A stretch of DNA of 60,714 nucleotides. It comes from a virus. The stretch is from the IMG/VR virus record IMGVR_UViG_3300010354_000094, positions 1 through 60,714 of that record; one strand, 5' to 3'. Below are positions 6,729 to 17,300 of this stretch, piece after piece. The position numbers and the translations under genes were made by a program. Numbering within the stretch: the stretch's first letter is position 1; every line of letters starts with the position of its first letter. The notes under the pieces were generated by a model, which ran no database searches, had not been told where the DNA came from, and saw only the letters and a list, made by a program, of their open reading frames with translations.

Positions 6729-8369
6729 ATGGAGTTTATTGGATATACCACTGACGAAAGTGGGCAAGATACTATTAAGAAATTAGGAAAAGAAGCGACT
6801 CGTTATTTTGTTTTTAATATTACTAAAGTAGATGTTGAGATGACAGAAAATGGGACCAAATATCGTTGCCAGGGTGTACCTACAAACGAGTTGGGACACG
6901 GGGATCATAATAATTTAAAACATGCTATACAAATGGAGGGTTCTACTGTTAAAGAAGTTTTGCAGGCTTTAATGTCTTCTATTAACAATAGTAATGATAG
7001 AGCTAATCAAACAGATCAAGGAGACGATAATATTTTTGATCAATATGAAATAGCGTTTCCTAGTAGAGATGCAAACGGTACTTACAATTATTCAACAGAG
7101 AATACTAAGCTCAGTCTTGCAAAAATTCATAGTTTGTATCAATCTCCGGGAATTTTTGCGTTTCCTGATCATTCTGCATATGCAACTGATTTTAGAAAAA
7201 AAGCAGAACAAGCAAATACAGGCAAAAAAATTAATCCCGAAACAGGAGAAGAATACACACCAGTAGATCCTGACCCACCTGATGCAAATAAATTTTACAA
7301 ATACGAAGCTAATCAAACAGTAGTGCAGTTCCCGGCCAAGGCAAAAATAACCGATATTATTTCAAGTGTAGTTAGGGATAGTGAGTACGGAAAAGATATT
7401 ATTAGAGGCTTGCCTGATCAAGTGATTAAAAATCAGATGGTTGAGTATATACACGTACATTTAGAGGTTATTCCTTTAAATCAGTACAGTAAAAAGCTAC
7501 AACGTCCAGTTTTTAAGTACAGGTATGTGTGTTTACCTTATAACATTCATTATACAAGGATACCTTTGTATCAAGATTTAGATATTAATAGAAAAGAATT
7601 AGAAAATTTATATGTAAGAAGAAAATATGATTACCTATACACAGGCAGGAATGTAGATATTAGAAATTTTAAACTAACATTTAATAGTTTATTTTATCAA
7701 GCCTATCCTCAGGGAATGCAAAAAATATTTTCTGATCCGAGCACTAGAGTTACTGAAGATAAAACAGGACGCAAGATAGAAGATAAAGATTCAACTAGAG
7801 TAGTAACTAGCACATTGGGTCAAAGTCCAAATGGAGCTGATCCTCGTTTTGCCGATGTTGTTAAGGTAGGAGGAAATGCAGGGGTTAGGTCTTATGATGA
7901 ATATGACAAACTTGTAACCGCTATGCATCAGGCTATATTAGATAATTTAGATCAAGTTTCCTGTGAATTAGAAATTTTAGGAGATCCTTATTTCTTAGTT
8001 ACTGGCGGCATGGGCAATTATATGCCAGAAATGGGAGATAAAAGAGGAATAACCCAAACAGGCGAAGCACCTTATTTTTCTGAAGATATTATAGTTGTAG
8101 TAGAGTTTAGAAGCCCGGACGACATCGACGAAAGAACAGGTTATGTTAAATTTAATTCAAATAAATCTCCATTCAGTGGTTGTTTTAGAGTTATAAACGT
8201 TGTAAGTAAATTTAACGAAGGGATGTTTACTCAAAGATTGCAGTTAATAAGAATACCAGGTCAACTAGCTCAAACAGCTAGTGGTACAGAAGATAGATCT
8301 ACAAATGCTGGATCAAAGCCAGCCTCAGCCACTACTTCTTACACAGAACAAGATACAGGTAGCGCATAA
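6729..8369 (+). CDS. Baseplate hub protein, C-terminal part
   Basis: About 546 residues if started at ATG 6729; the frame opens slightly earlier (TTG 6720) and no ribosome site precedes either. Conserved-looking segments are FVFNITKVDVEMTENGTKYR (near 38-57), the LGDPYFLVTGGM region (near 420) and FNEGMFTQRLQLIRIPGQ near the end, which recur in large baseplate hub or structural proteins of marine myophages. The lack of a ribosome site and the continuity with the previous ORF suggest it is the second half of a roughly 720-residue protein. It overlaps the gp5-like gene by 1 nt. Confidence 0.6.
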   Translation: MEFIGYTTDESGQDTIKKLGKEATRYFVFNITKVDVEMTENGTKYRCQGVPTNELGHGDHNNLKHAIQMEGSTVKEVLQALMSSINNSNDRANQTDQGDDNIFDQYEIAFPSRDANGTYNYSTENTKLSLAKIHSLYQSPGIFAFPDHSAYATDFRKKAEQANTGKKINPETGEEYTPVDPDPPDANKFYKYEANQTVVQFPAKAKITDIISSVVRDSEYGKDIIRGLPDQVIKNQMVEYIHVHLEVIPLNQYSKKLQRPVFKYRYVCLPYNIHYTRIPLYQDLDINRKELENLYVRRKYDYLYTGRNVDIRNFKLTFNSLFYQAYPQGMQKIFSDPSTRVTEDKTGRKIEDKDSTRVVTSTLGQSPNGADPRFADVVKVGGNAGVRSYDEYDKLVTAMHQAILDNLDQVSCELEILGDPYFLVTGGMGNYMPEMGDKRGITQTGEAPYFSEDIIVVVEFRSPDDIDERTGYVKFNSNKSPFSGCFRVINVVSKFNEGMFTQRLQLIRIPGQLAQTASGTEDRSTNAGSKPASATTSYTEQDTGSA

Positions 8370-10435
8370 TGTCAGTTATAAAAAGATCACCGTTTAAATT
8401 ACCTTCTCCCGGGCCTTATATTGCAATTATTCAGAGTCATTTAGATCCTACTTACATGGGAGGAGTAGAAGCAGTAATTATTCAAGGAGCCGGCATCGCC
8501 GCTAAGCCTCCTTATAACAAAAGTCAAACAGTTGTATTACATTATCTTAGTCCATTTTATGGAGTAACTTCTAAAGAATTCCAAGGTACTGATCCTAAAG
8601 AGTTCAACGATGTTCAAAAAAGCTATGGAATGTGGATGATACCCCCAGATATAGGTACAAGGGTAATGTGTATTTTTATAGATGGGGACACTAATCAGGG
8701 CTACTGGATAGGATGTGTACAGGATCGTTGGCAAAATCACATGGTACCTGGAATTGCCGCTAGTACTGATGTTGCATGGAAACCAGGACAGCAAGATGAG
8801 TATGGGGGTGTTGCTTTTGTTCCCGTCGCAGAATTTTTAAAAACAAAAGAGTCAGAAGATCAACCTCAAAAATTACATAGTAGTCCTAAACCAGTGCATC
8901 CTTTTGCAGATCGATTAAAAAAACAAGGACTGCTAGCTGATACAATACGTGGAACATCGTCAAGCAGTGCTAGAAGAGAAATCCCTAGCGCAGTGTTTGG
9001 AATAAGCACACCGGGTCAGGTACAGTTAACTGGCCGCCGTGCGTTTGTAGGTTACAAAGATAAAGATAATTATGAAATACCTATTAGCAGAAATGGCGGA
9101 CATTCTTTTGTCATGGATGACGGAGATGTTAATGGAAATAGTAATTTAGTTAGAATAAGATCAAGTGCCGGACATCAAATATTATTACACGACACTTCTA
9201 ATCTAATATACATTGCTAATGCAGATGGCACAGCTTGGATAGAAATGACCGCTCAGGGAAAAATAGATATTTTTTCTCAAGATAGTGTCAGTATTCATAC
9301 AGAAGCAGACTTTAATTTTAGAGCAGATCGAGATATAAATCTAGAAGCTGTAAGAAATATTAATATTAAAGCAGGTAATAATTTTACTTTAAATGCAGGT
9401 AATGATTTTAATCTACGTGCTGCTGTTACAGGAAAAATATTTGTAGATGGTGCATTAGAATCTTATGCAAAAACTGATTTAAAGCTAACAGCAGGGAATA
9501 TACATCAATATAGTTTAGGTACAATTAATTTGCTTTCAACCAAAGGCGGAACTAACGTTATGGTCTATGATGGAGATTATAAAGTCACTGCTAAAACAAT
9601 ACATCATAATGGCCCTAAAGCAGCAGATGCTGATTATGCCGCAGAAGCTATTCAGAATACTACTAAGCTCACTGATTATTCTATACCGTCAACTTCTAGC
9701 AGTCAAAATTGGAGTGAGCGTTATTCTTCAGGGGAAGCAGTATCCTTTTTACAACGAGTACCAATGCATGAACCTTGGAGCCAACATGAAAATTTAGATC
9801 CAGTAAAGTACACTGCGAACAATACTGATAGCTCGGCGGCCCGTGCGCCCTCCGGATCCAGTTCGGGATCATCTTCTAATAGCGGATCTGGTGTAAACGC
9901 ACCAGTACCGGGGACAAATCCTAATACACCGCCCGATTGGACTAAAGATACTGGATTTTTAAACAGAGTAAAAGCATTAGCTACTAAATTTAATGCAGAT
10001 TATCTTGACTTTTTAACGGTTATGATGGTAGAGACAGCGAGCACTATGAGTCCTAGTATAAGAAATCCTAGAGGAAGTGCTACAGGTCTAATTCAATTTA
10101 TTGAAAGTACAGCTAAAGGATTAGGTACAAGTACGAGTCAACTAGCTACTATGACCAGAGAACAGCAGATGCATTATGTTGAAGAATATTTTAATAGGCA
10201 ATATAAACAATTGATTAAAGATCCTAGCTTGAATAACATTTATATGGCTGTGTTTAGTCCTGCAACTGTAGGAAAACCTGATAATTCTCCATTGTATTCT
10301 AGAGATCAAGGTAGAAGCTACAGTGACAATATTGAATATGATCGAAACGGAGATGGTGTTATAACCAAAGCCGAGGCCTGCTCTGCACTACCTACCTTTA
10401 AAAAGAAGGTCAAAAAAGCTCTAGGTATTAGTTAA
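8369..10435 (+). CDS. 5: gp5-like baseplate spike with C-terminal lytic transglycosylase-like domain
   Basis: A 688-residue central spike protein. The N-terminus (about 1-150) is a gp5/VgrG-type OB-fold region. Residues about 240-400 form an Asp/Asn-rich repeat region (INLEAVRNINIKAGNNFTL and following) expected for the trimeric beta-helix needle. A Ser/Gly linker (about 490-515) leads to a lysozyme-like domain near 525-640 with candidate catalytic E555 (MMVETAS) and GLIQFIESTAKGLG. An EF-hand-like loop DRNGDGVITKAE is at 658-669. T4 gp5 instead has its lysozyme between the OB-fold and the needle, so here the wall-degrading domain is terminal. It would pierce the outer membrane and cut peptidoglycan during injection. 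Confidence 0.8.
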   Translation: MSVIKRSPFKLPSPGPYIAIIQSHLDPTYMGGVEAVIIQGAGIAAKPPYNKSQTVVLHYLSPFYGVTSKEFQGTDPKEFNDVQKSYGMWMIPPDIGTRVMCIFIDGDTNQGYWIGCVQDRWQNHMVPGIAASTDVAWKPGQQDEYGGVAFVPVAEFLKTKESEDQPQKLHSSPKPVHPFADRLKKQGLLADTIRGTSSSSARREIPSAVFGISTPGQVQLTGRRAFVGYKDKDNYEIPISRNGGHSFVMDDGDVNGNSNLVRIRSSAGHQILLHDTSNLIYIANADGTAWIEMTAQGKIDIFSQDSVSIHTEADFNFRADRDINLEAVRNINIKAGNNFTLNAGNDFNLRAAVTGKIFVDGALESYAKTDLKLTAGNIHQYSLGTINLLSTKGGTNVMVYDGDYKVTAKTIHHNGPKAADADYAAEAIQNTTKLTDYSIPSTSSSQNWSERYSSGEAVSFLQRVPMHEPWSQHENLDPVKYTANNTDSSAARAPSGSSSGSSSNSGSGVNAPVPGTNPNTPPDWTKDTGFLNRVKALATKFNADYLDFLTVMMVETASTMSPSIRNPRGSATGLIQFIESTAKGLGTSTSQLATMTREQQMHYVEEYFNRQYKQLIKDPSLNNIYMAVFSPATVGKPDNSPLYSRDQGRSYSDNIEYDRNGDGVITKAEACSALPTFKKKVKKALGIS

Positions 10436-10441
10436 TAAATA
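10434..10441 (+). promoter_or_regulatory. Late promoter element before gene 25
   Basis: AATAAATA overlaps the stop of the spike gene. Its last base is 6 nt before the gene 25 ATG. By the T4 rule, where the element ends near -6, transcription would begin at the ATG itself, giving a leaderless message, or the element is not used. Confidence 0.4.
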
Positions 10442-10446
10442 TTGTT

Positions 10447-10881
10447 ATGGCCTACAAAAATCTAGTCATTAAACCTGCTAAAATTCCAAATGCAGACTCT
10501 GTAAAACAATCTCAATTTTACAAAGGCTTCAGTACGGTGTTTGATATTAAAAATAGTAAGGTATATGATAAAGAATTGGTTAAACAGGATTTAATAAACC
10601 ATTTTAATACCAAAAGAGGAGAACGGGTGATGAATCCTGAATTTGGTACTATAATTTGGGACTGCATATTTGAACCTTTGACTATAGAACTCAAAGAAGA
10701 AATCAAAAGCGACATAGAACGTATTCTAACCAGCGATCCTCGTCTATCTCCAGTGTCAGTTAATATTGTAGAAAAAGATTATGGATTATTATTAGAAATG
10801 ACAGTGATGCATGTAGAAACAAATCAAACCGAATCTATTCTGCTGAGCTTTGATAGAAACATCGGTTTAGTTGTTCAATAA
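10447..10881 (+). CDS. 25: Baseplate wedge protein gp25
   Basis: A 144-residue member of the gp25/W lysozyme-like family that links the wedge to the tail sheath (T4 gp25 has 132). The hallmark GERVMNPEFGTIIWDCIFEP (58-77) is present, with an upstream helix KQDLINHFNTKR. No ribosome site is visible before the ATG. It sits between spike and gp6 as in other T4-like baseplate operons. Confidence 0.9.
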   Translation: MAYKNLVIKPAKIPNADSVKQSQFYKGFSTVFDIKNSKVYDKELVKQDLINHFNTKRGERVMNPEFGTIIWDCIFEPLTIELKEEIKSDIERILTSDPRLSPVSVNIVEKDYGLLLEMTVMHVETNQTESILLSFDRNIGLVVQ

Positions 10882-10901
10882 TATACCTATATTATAAAAC
10901 A

Positions 10902-10909
10902 AATAAATA
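10902..10909 (+). promoter_or_regulatory. Late promoter element before gene 6
   Basis: AATAAATA in the 48-nt gap between genes 25 and 6. The expected RNA start is near 10915, leaving a leader of about 15 nt that contains a purine-rich ribosome site before ATG 10930. Confidence 0.5.
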
Positions 10910-10929
10910 CGGTATCTTAAGAAAAAACT

Positions 10930-13900
10930 ATGATACCATCAACTACAAATAAACTTTTGGTAACTGAAGACTGGAAAAAAATTTACCAGTCTTATAAAAA
11001 TGCGGACTTCAAAAGTTACGATTTTGAGACTTTACGTCGTACAATGATTACCTATCTCAGGGAAAATTACCCTGAGGATTTTAATGATTATATTGATAGC
11101 AGTGAATACATTGCACTTATTGATCTAATTGCCTATTTAGGTCAAAATTTAAGTTTTCGTATAGATTTAAATGCTAGAGAAAACTTTTTAGAAACTGCCG
11201 AACGAAGAGAAAGCATCTTAAGATTAGCGAGGTTAATTAATTATAACGCTAAACGTAATGTTCCTGCTAGCGGCTTATTAAAAATTAATTCAGTACTCAC
11301 TACCGATAGTGTATTAGATAGTAATAATGTTAATCTTGCAAATACTGTAGTTAGTTGGAACGATTCGACTAACCCCAATTGGTATCAACAATTTATTGCT
11401 ATTTTGAACAGTGCAATGATTAGCACATCATCTTTTGGAAAACCTACTGCTAAAGGTGTAATTGAAGGTATAAGAACAGAACAATATAAACTGAATACAA
11501 ACAATTCAGGCGTCCCAGTTTACACTTTTAATAAATCTATCAATGGTATTAATTTAACTTTTGAGATTGTTTCTACAGACCTGGGCGATTCATTAAAAGA
11601 ACAAAATCCTAAACCAGGAAATGCTTTTAGTTTTGTTTATAGAAATGATAATCAAGGTAATAATAGTTCTAATACTGGATTTTTTGTTCACTTTAAACAA
11701 GGCACATTATCTATAGCAGACTTTACTATAGATAATCCTGTACCAAATGAAGTTATCGGTATAGATGCTCCTAATATTAATGATACAGATGTTTGGTTAT
11801 GGCAACTAAACGCAGACGGCACATATCCTGATAGCCCTTGGACAAAAGTGGCGGCCACTTCTGGTAATAATGTTATCTATAACAGTATTTCAGGAAGTAG
11901 AAATATCTATGCAGTCCTTACGAGAGACCAGGATCAGATTGATTTAAATTTTGCGGATGGAAGTTTTGGTAATTTACCTAAAGGTGCTTTCAAACTATTT
12001 TATAGACAGAGTAACGGATCCTCGTATAATATTGCTCCAGCACAGTTAAGTAATATTAGTTTTGACATCACGTATGTTAATAAGGCAGGTCAAACTCATA
12101 CATTAACAGTACTAGCAGGACTAAATTATCCTGTCACTAATGCATCAGGCCCAGAGTCGGATGCTGATATTAAATTAAAAGCTCCTCAAGTTTATTATTC
12201 GCAAAATAGAATGGTTACTGGTGAGGATTATAATATATTACCGTTAACTGCCGGCACAGATATTTTAAAGGTTAAAACAGTTAATAGAATTAGTAGCGGA
12301 ATTTCAAGATACTATGAACTTTCAGATGTTAGCGGAAAGTATAGTAGTCTTAATGTTTTTGCTAATGATGGAATAATTTATAAAGAAACAAATGAATACT
12401 CTTTTGAATATGACCTTGGTACCAAAAACGAAATAAGAACAGCTATTCGAAAAAATTTAAAAGATGTTGTTACGAGTAAAGAGTTTAGATCGTTTTACTA
12501 CGATAGATATACTAGACCTAGCTTCTCTGGTTATAATATTAAGTGGGTTCAAGGAACAAAGACTACAAATCAAACTACAGGATACTTTGAAATAGACGAA
12601 TTAGGTATTAATCAATATCAACCTGTACCGGCTGGGGAATTTTCTAGTAATAATTTAAAATTTGCTACCGAGGGTTCTTTGATAAAATTTAAAGCCCCTA
12701 TGCGATCTGACCCAAGCATTGTTAATAATACTTCAACTCAGCAAACCTATTTTCTTCCAAACGGCAAACTAACTTTTAAACCAGATAATGCTACTACTGA
12801 TTATAAATGGAGTAAGGTAGTAAACATCGTTTTAGACGGATACAATGAAGGCAAAGGCTTGTTATCTTCGGGCCTTGGTCCAGTCACTATAACAGGTAAC
12901 ATACCAACTGATGCTGTACCTGAAGAAATTATACCTAAATTTGTTTCAGTTATATCTGAAGCATTGGAAACTGAAATTATTAATCTTTCGTTGACTAAGG
13001 GTAATTTTGGAATAGGCCTAGACCAAGAAAAAACAGAATGGTATATTATTTCAGATTCTAATATTGACTTAAGATCAGATTTTAGTCTATTAAATCAGAA
13101 AGATAGTAGCAACACCAACAAAGATTCTAGTTGGATGATTGCATTCGAATGGACAGGTAAGAAATACAAAGTCAGGTATAGAGTTATCGATTATCTTTTT
13201 GAAAGCCAAAAAGAAACTGCCTTCTATGTAGATACTAGTAAAATTAATTATGATTATATTAACGACTCGGTAATCAAGGATAAAATTACAGTATTAGGAA
13301 TAAACACAGATGCTACTGCAACAACATCTATAAGATTTGATCAAGAATGGCAAATTGATGATTCTGTGTTAGAGTTAGATGGCTATCAAAATCCTAAAAA
13401 AGTAAAAATAAGCTTTTATGATAAAGATGAAGACGGGTTAATAGATAACCCTGACAGCTTTGAATTAATAGTTAAACCTGATTCAATAAATGTTCAATCG
13501 GGCTTTAAAGATAAGTTTGTTGTTTTCAAGCGCTCGTCGGACGGATTAAGGTACAATTTAATAGATTCTACAGATTTTTATTTTTATCCAACTGAATCAA
13601 ATGTTCCAAATTCGCAAAAAGAGGACGGGCAATTTTTCTATTTTTATGATCCTTCTGCGGACGTAGTTAAAAAATGGTCTTCCTCATTAGGTGATTTTGA
13701 TCTTCAGATAGATTATTTTGCTAGACCGGGCAGATCAGGATTGAAGTTTTCTTATAATCATAAAGCAGTTGAGACACGACGAATAGATCCTAGTAAAACA
13801 AATTTAATGGACATCTATATGTTAACCAAAAGTTATGACACTGATTTTAGAAATTGGTTAATATCAGATGAAGGATTAGAACCATTAGCCCCTACAAGTC

Positions 13901-14382
13901 AATCATTAGAAATTTTATATAGCTCTGCCTTAACGCCTATAAAATCTATCAGTGATGAATTAGTGTTTCATCCTGTAAGTTATAAGATACTTTTTGGAAA
14001 CAGAGCGGCTCCTTTACTTCAGGCAACTTTTAAGGCAGTTCGAAATTCTTCTAGACCAACAAGCGATAATGATCTAAAGGCAAGAATTCTAAAAGCAATT
14101 AGTGATTTTTTTGCAATAGAAAATTGGGAATTTGGTCAATCATTTTATTTTTCAGAATTAGCAACCTATGTAATGAATATTATGAGTCCTGACATAACAA
14201 ACTTTGTAATTGTTCCTAAACAAAACTCAACGTTCGGAAGTTTATTTGAGATAAAATGTCAAGGGAACGAAGTATTCATTTCTAGTGCCAGCGCCACTGA
14301 TATAGAAATAATTGATTCATTAACCGCTACAGAAATTAAATCATCAGGCAATATTGTAACTACATCAGGAGGTCAGCAGTAA
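10930..14382 (+). CDS. 6: Baseplate wedge protein gp6 (enlarged, J-like)
   Basis: A 1150-residue wedge protein. The N-terminus (SYDFETLRRTMITYLRENYP, ALIDLIAYLGQNLSFRIDLNARENFLETAERRESILRLARLINYNAKR) is the conserved gp6/baseplate J-like start. The segment MVTGEDYNILPL near 434-445 is also typical. The C-terminal region (NDLKARILKAISDFFAIENWEFGQSFYFSEL, near 1055-1085) matches the gp6 dimerisation end. T4 gp6 has 660 residues; the extra length lies in the middle. gp6 forms the inner baseplate ring with gp53 and gp25. It overlaps the giant gene by 1 nt. Confidence 0.85.
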   Translation: MIPSTTNKLLVTEDWKKIYQSYKNADFKSYDFETLRRTMITYLRENYPEDFNDYIDSSEYIALIDLIAYLGQNLSFRIDLNARENFLETAERRESILRLARLINYNAKRNVPASGLLKINSVLTTDSVLDSNNVNLANTVVSWNDSTNPNWYQQFIAILNSAMISTSSFGKPTAKGVIEGIRTEQYKLNTNNSGVPVYTFNKSINGINLTFEIVSTDLGDSLKEQNPKPGNAFSFVYRNDNQGNNSSNTGFFVHFKQGTLSIADFTIDNPVPNEVIGIDAPNINDTDVWLWQLNADGTYPDSPWTKVAATSGNNVIYNSISGSRNIYAVLTRDQDQIDLNFADGSFGNLPKGAFKLFYRQSNGSSYNIAPAQLSNISFDITYVNKAGQTHTLTVLAGLNYPVTNASGPESDADIKLKAPQVYYSQNRMVTGEDYNILPLTAGTDILKVKTVNRISSGISRYYELSDVSGKYSSLNVFANDGIIYKETNEYSFEYDLGTKNEIRTAIRKNLKDVVTSKEFRSFYYDRYTRPSFSGYNIKWVQGTKTTNQTTGYFEIDELGINQYQPVPAGEFSSNNLKFATEGSLIKFKAPMRSDPSIVNNTSTQQTYFLPNGKLTFKPDNATTDYKWSKVVNIVLDGYNEGKGLLSSGLGPVTITGNIPTDAVPEEIIPKFVSVISEALETEIINLSLTKGNFGIGLDQEKTEWYIISDSNIDLRSDFSLLNQKDSSNTNKDSSWMIAFEWTGKKYKVRYRVIDYLFESQKETAFYVDTSKINYDYINDSVIKDKITVLGINTDATATTSIRFDQEWQIDDSVLELDGYQNPKKVKISFYDKDEDGLIDNPDSFELIVKPDSINVQSGFKDKFVVFKRSSDGLRYNLIDSTDFYFYPTESNVPNSQKEDGQFFYFYDPSADVVKKWSSSLGDFDLQIDYFARPGRSGLKFSYNHKAVETRRIDPSKTNLMDIYMLTKSYDTDFRNWLISDEGLEPLAPTSQSLEILYSSALTPIKSISDELVFHPVSYKILFGNRAAPLLQATFKAVRNSSRPTSDNDLKARILKAISDFFAIENWEFGQSFYFSELATYVMNIMSPDITNFVIVPKQNSTFGSLFEIKCQGNEVFISSASATDIEIIDSLTATEIKSSGNIVTTSGGQQ

Positions 14383-17300
14383 TGGTTTCTAATTACAAAG
14401 GTCGTAGGTCGTCGGATTTACTTCCTGCATTTTTTAAAACAGAAAAAAATAGAAAGTTCTTAACCAGTACTATTGATCAGCTAATTAATCCTCCGGCATT
14501 AAGTAGGATTGATGCATTTGTTGGTAGTAAGAACACGCCTAATTATAAGTCAACTGATCTTTATGTTGCAGAAACTAATCCGTTGAGGCAGCAATATCAA
14601 TTAGAACCTGCTCTTATAGTAAAAAATGAAACTCAAGAAATTAAAAAGACTCTAGCATTTGACGATTTAATTAATCAGTTAAACTCATTTGGTGGAACTG
14701 TTTCAGATTTAAACAGGTTATTTCAACCACATTACTATTCTTACGATCCAAAAATAGATTGGGACAAATTTATTAATTTTAGAGAATACTATTGGTTACC
14801 AACTGGCCCTTCAACAATTACAGTAACAGGTGAGCAGGTAGCTCCGATATCTACTATTTCTGTAACAGATGCAGAGGACAAGATTCAATTTGTATTTGGG
14901 GGTTTAACAACTAGCGAAAAATTGGTTTTATATCGTGGTTATACCTATGTGTTTGAAGTTGATTCTATACATAATTTTTATATAAAATATACCAATCAGG
15001 TCGGACCTGCTGACCAATATACAAACAATGTTTCTAATAACGGAGTTAAAAAGGGTCAAATAATTTTCACTATTGATTGGACCACTCCAGCAAGATTATT
15101 CTATACATCAAATGATGAGCAACTTAGCACAGGCGAAATTATTATTAAGGAGCCTCAAGAAAATTCAACAATCAATGTTGAAGATGAGATCGTTGGCAAG
15201 ATAAATTACACTTCTTCTAACAACATTAAATTTATTAATGGTTTAAAGATTAGATTTGGGGGAACAGTATTTCCTGAATACTATCGAGATTCTGATTTTA
15301 TTGTTGAAGGTGTTGGTGACTCTATCAAACTTATCAAGTTTTCTTTATTATCTACACCTGATGTAATTGCTGATCTTGTTAATGATAAGTTCGATGGAAC
15401 TAACTTTGATCAGTTTCCTTTTGATAACTTTAAAAATATTCCTTTAGTTCCCGAGTATATTACAATTAACAAAGCTAGTAAAGATCTAAATCCTTGGACT
15501 AGATATAATAGATGGTTCCACTCAGATGTAATAAAAGCATCTGCTGAATTTAATAACGCAGTACCTGACTTTCCTCAAGAATACAGAGCCACTAGACCTA
15601 TTATTGAGTTTAAAGCAAACTTGCAACTTTATAAATTTGGTGATACAGCCATAGGGAACATTGACTTAATTGATAATATGACAACTGATGCTTTTGGTAT
15701 TGCCGAAAGCGTTGATGGTTATTATATTGATCATGTAAGAGTTGAAGAAGGTTATAGAGTTATATTCAATGCTGATTCAGATCCTCTAGTAAGAGGTAAA
15801 GTTTTTAGAGCAACTTATTCTAAAGTTTGGCGTAAAACTATTAATCCAGTAACCGGACAACTTGTAGTTAGTAATACAGAATATGATTTAAAATTAAATC
15901 TAGAATTAGAATCAGATGCTCCAGTTGAAGGCTCATCGATACTAGTTACCAAAGGTAATTCAGATGCCGGTAGTAGTTATTATTTTGATGGAACACTTTG
16001 GATAAAATCCCAACAAAGAACTTATAGGAATCAACCCCCGTTATTTGACCTGTTTGATAAAGACGGCAATAGCTATGGGGGAAAATATTACTTAACAAAC
16101 TTTACAGGTAATAAGATATTCGGATACGGAATAGGCACAGGAACCCCTGATCCTGTTTTAGGATTTCCCTTACAGTATAAGAATGTAGGAGTTGAAGGTA
16201 CTTATTTGTTTAATAACTATTTTTCAAATCAGGAGATTATAGTTGTTGAAAATAATGAAACAAAAATTGTACCTAGCGAAACTTCTTTCTTTAGAATTAA
16301 TGATAGCCAAACAATTTTTGCAAATATTTGGGTAGTAGCTGAAGAGTATGAAATTCCTAAATTAGATAATGGCCTGTATGAAGTTCCATTAAATTTGACT
16401 AATAACCCTAATAACGCCAGGATCTCAGACTTTACACTAACCGAATTGTCGGATCATGTTAAAACAATGGTATCCAGGGATTCTAAATTTGAAGGTCTAT
16501 TTCCAGGTCTAAGTAATTTAAAAGATTTACCAAATATAGCAAAATACGGTAATAGAATTATTTCTAATATAAATTCTATGGCCTTCCCCTTACACTTCAT
16601 TGCTGATAAAGAAAATAATGTTATTGATGCAATAAAATTAGTATCGGACCAATATAATCAATTTAAATTCAGTCTTATTAAATCTTTCTTAGAAGTAGAT
16701 AGGACAGATTCTCCTATAGATGCACTTGATTCTATATTAACTAAACTTAACCAAAATAAGACTACTACTTTTCCATATTTTAATAGTTTAATGTTGGGAT
16801 ACGGAACCGGTGCCATTGTAAGGAATTATAGAGTTACTGATTCTAGAAATACTACATATTCTTTACCTAGTGATTATTCTCCTTCGGATGTTGCAAGCAG
16901 AGCAGTTTACATCTACTTAAATGGAACTCAACTAATAAATGAATTAGAATATAAAATAAGTGCTTATAGTAGTAATTTTGAAATACTTGTTCCGTTAGAA
17001 AGAGGAGATTTAATTCTTGTTAAAGATTATAAATCTATTGAAGGTAACTTTGTACCACCTACTCCTACTTCGTTAGGATTATATCCAAAGTTTGAACCAA
17101 AAATTTATCTTGACGATACCTATGCAGGAGATCCGGTAAATGTAATCCAAGGCCATGATGGTAGTTTGACTGTGGCATTTAATGATTACAGAGATGATAT
17201 TATATTAGAATTTGAAAAGCGTGTTTATAATAATATTAAAATTTCTTATAACATCGATATTTTTGATATCAATAAAATTTTACCAGGTGCTTTTAGATCT

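Noticed and set aside
6715-6730. Programmed -1 frameshifting at the hub gene
   Set aside because: No X-XXY-YYZ heptamer in the correct phase and no clear downstream stem; an indel is simpler.
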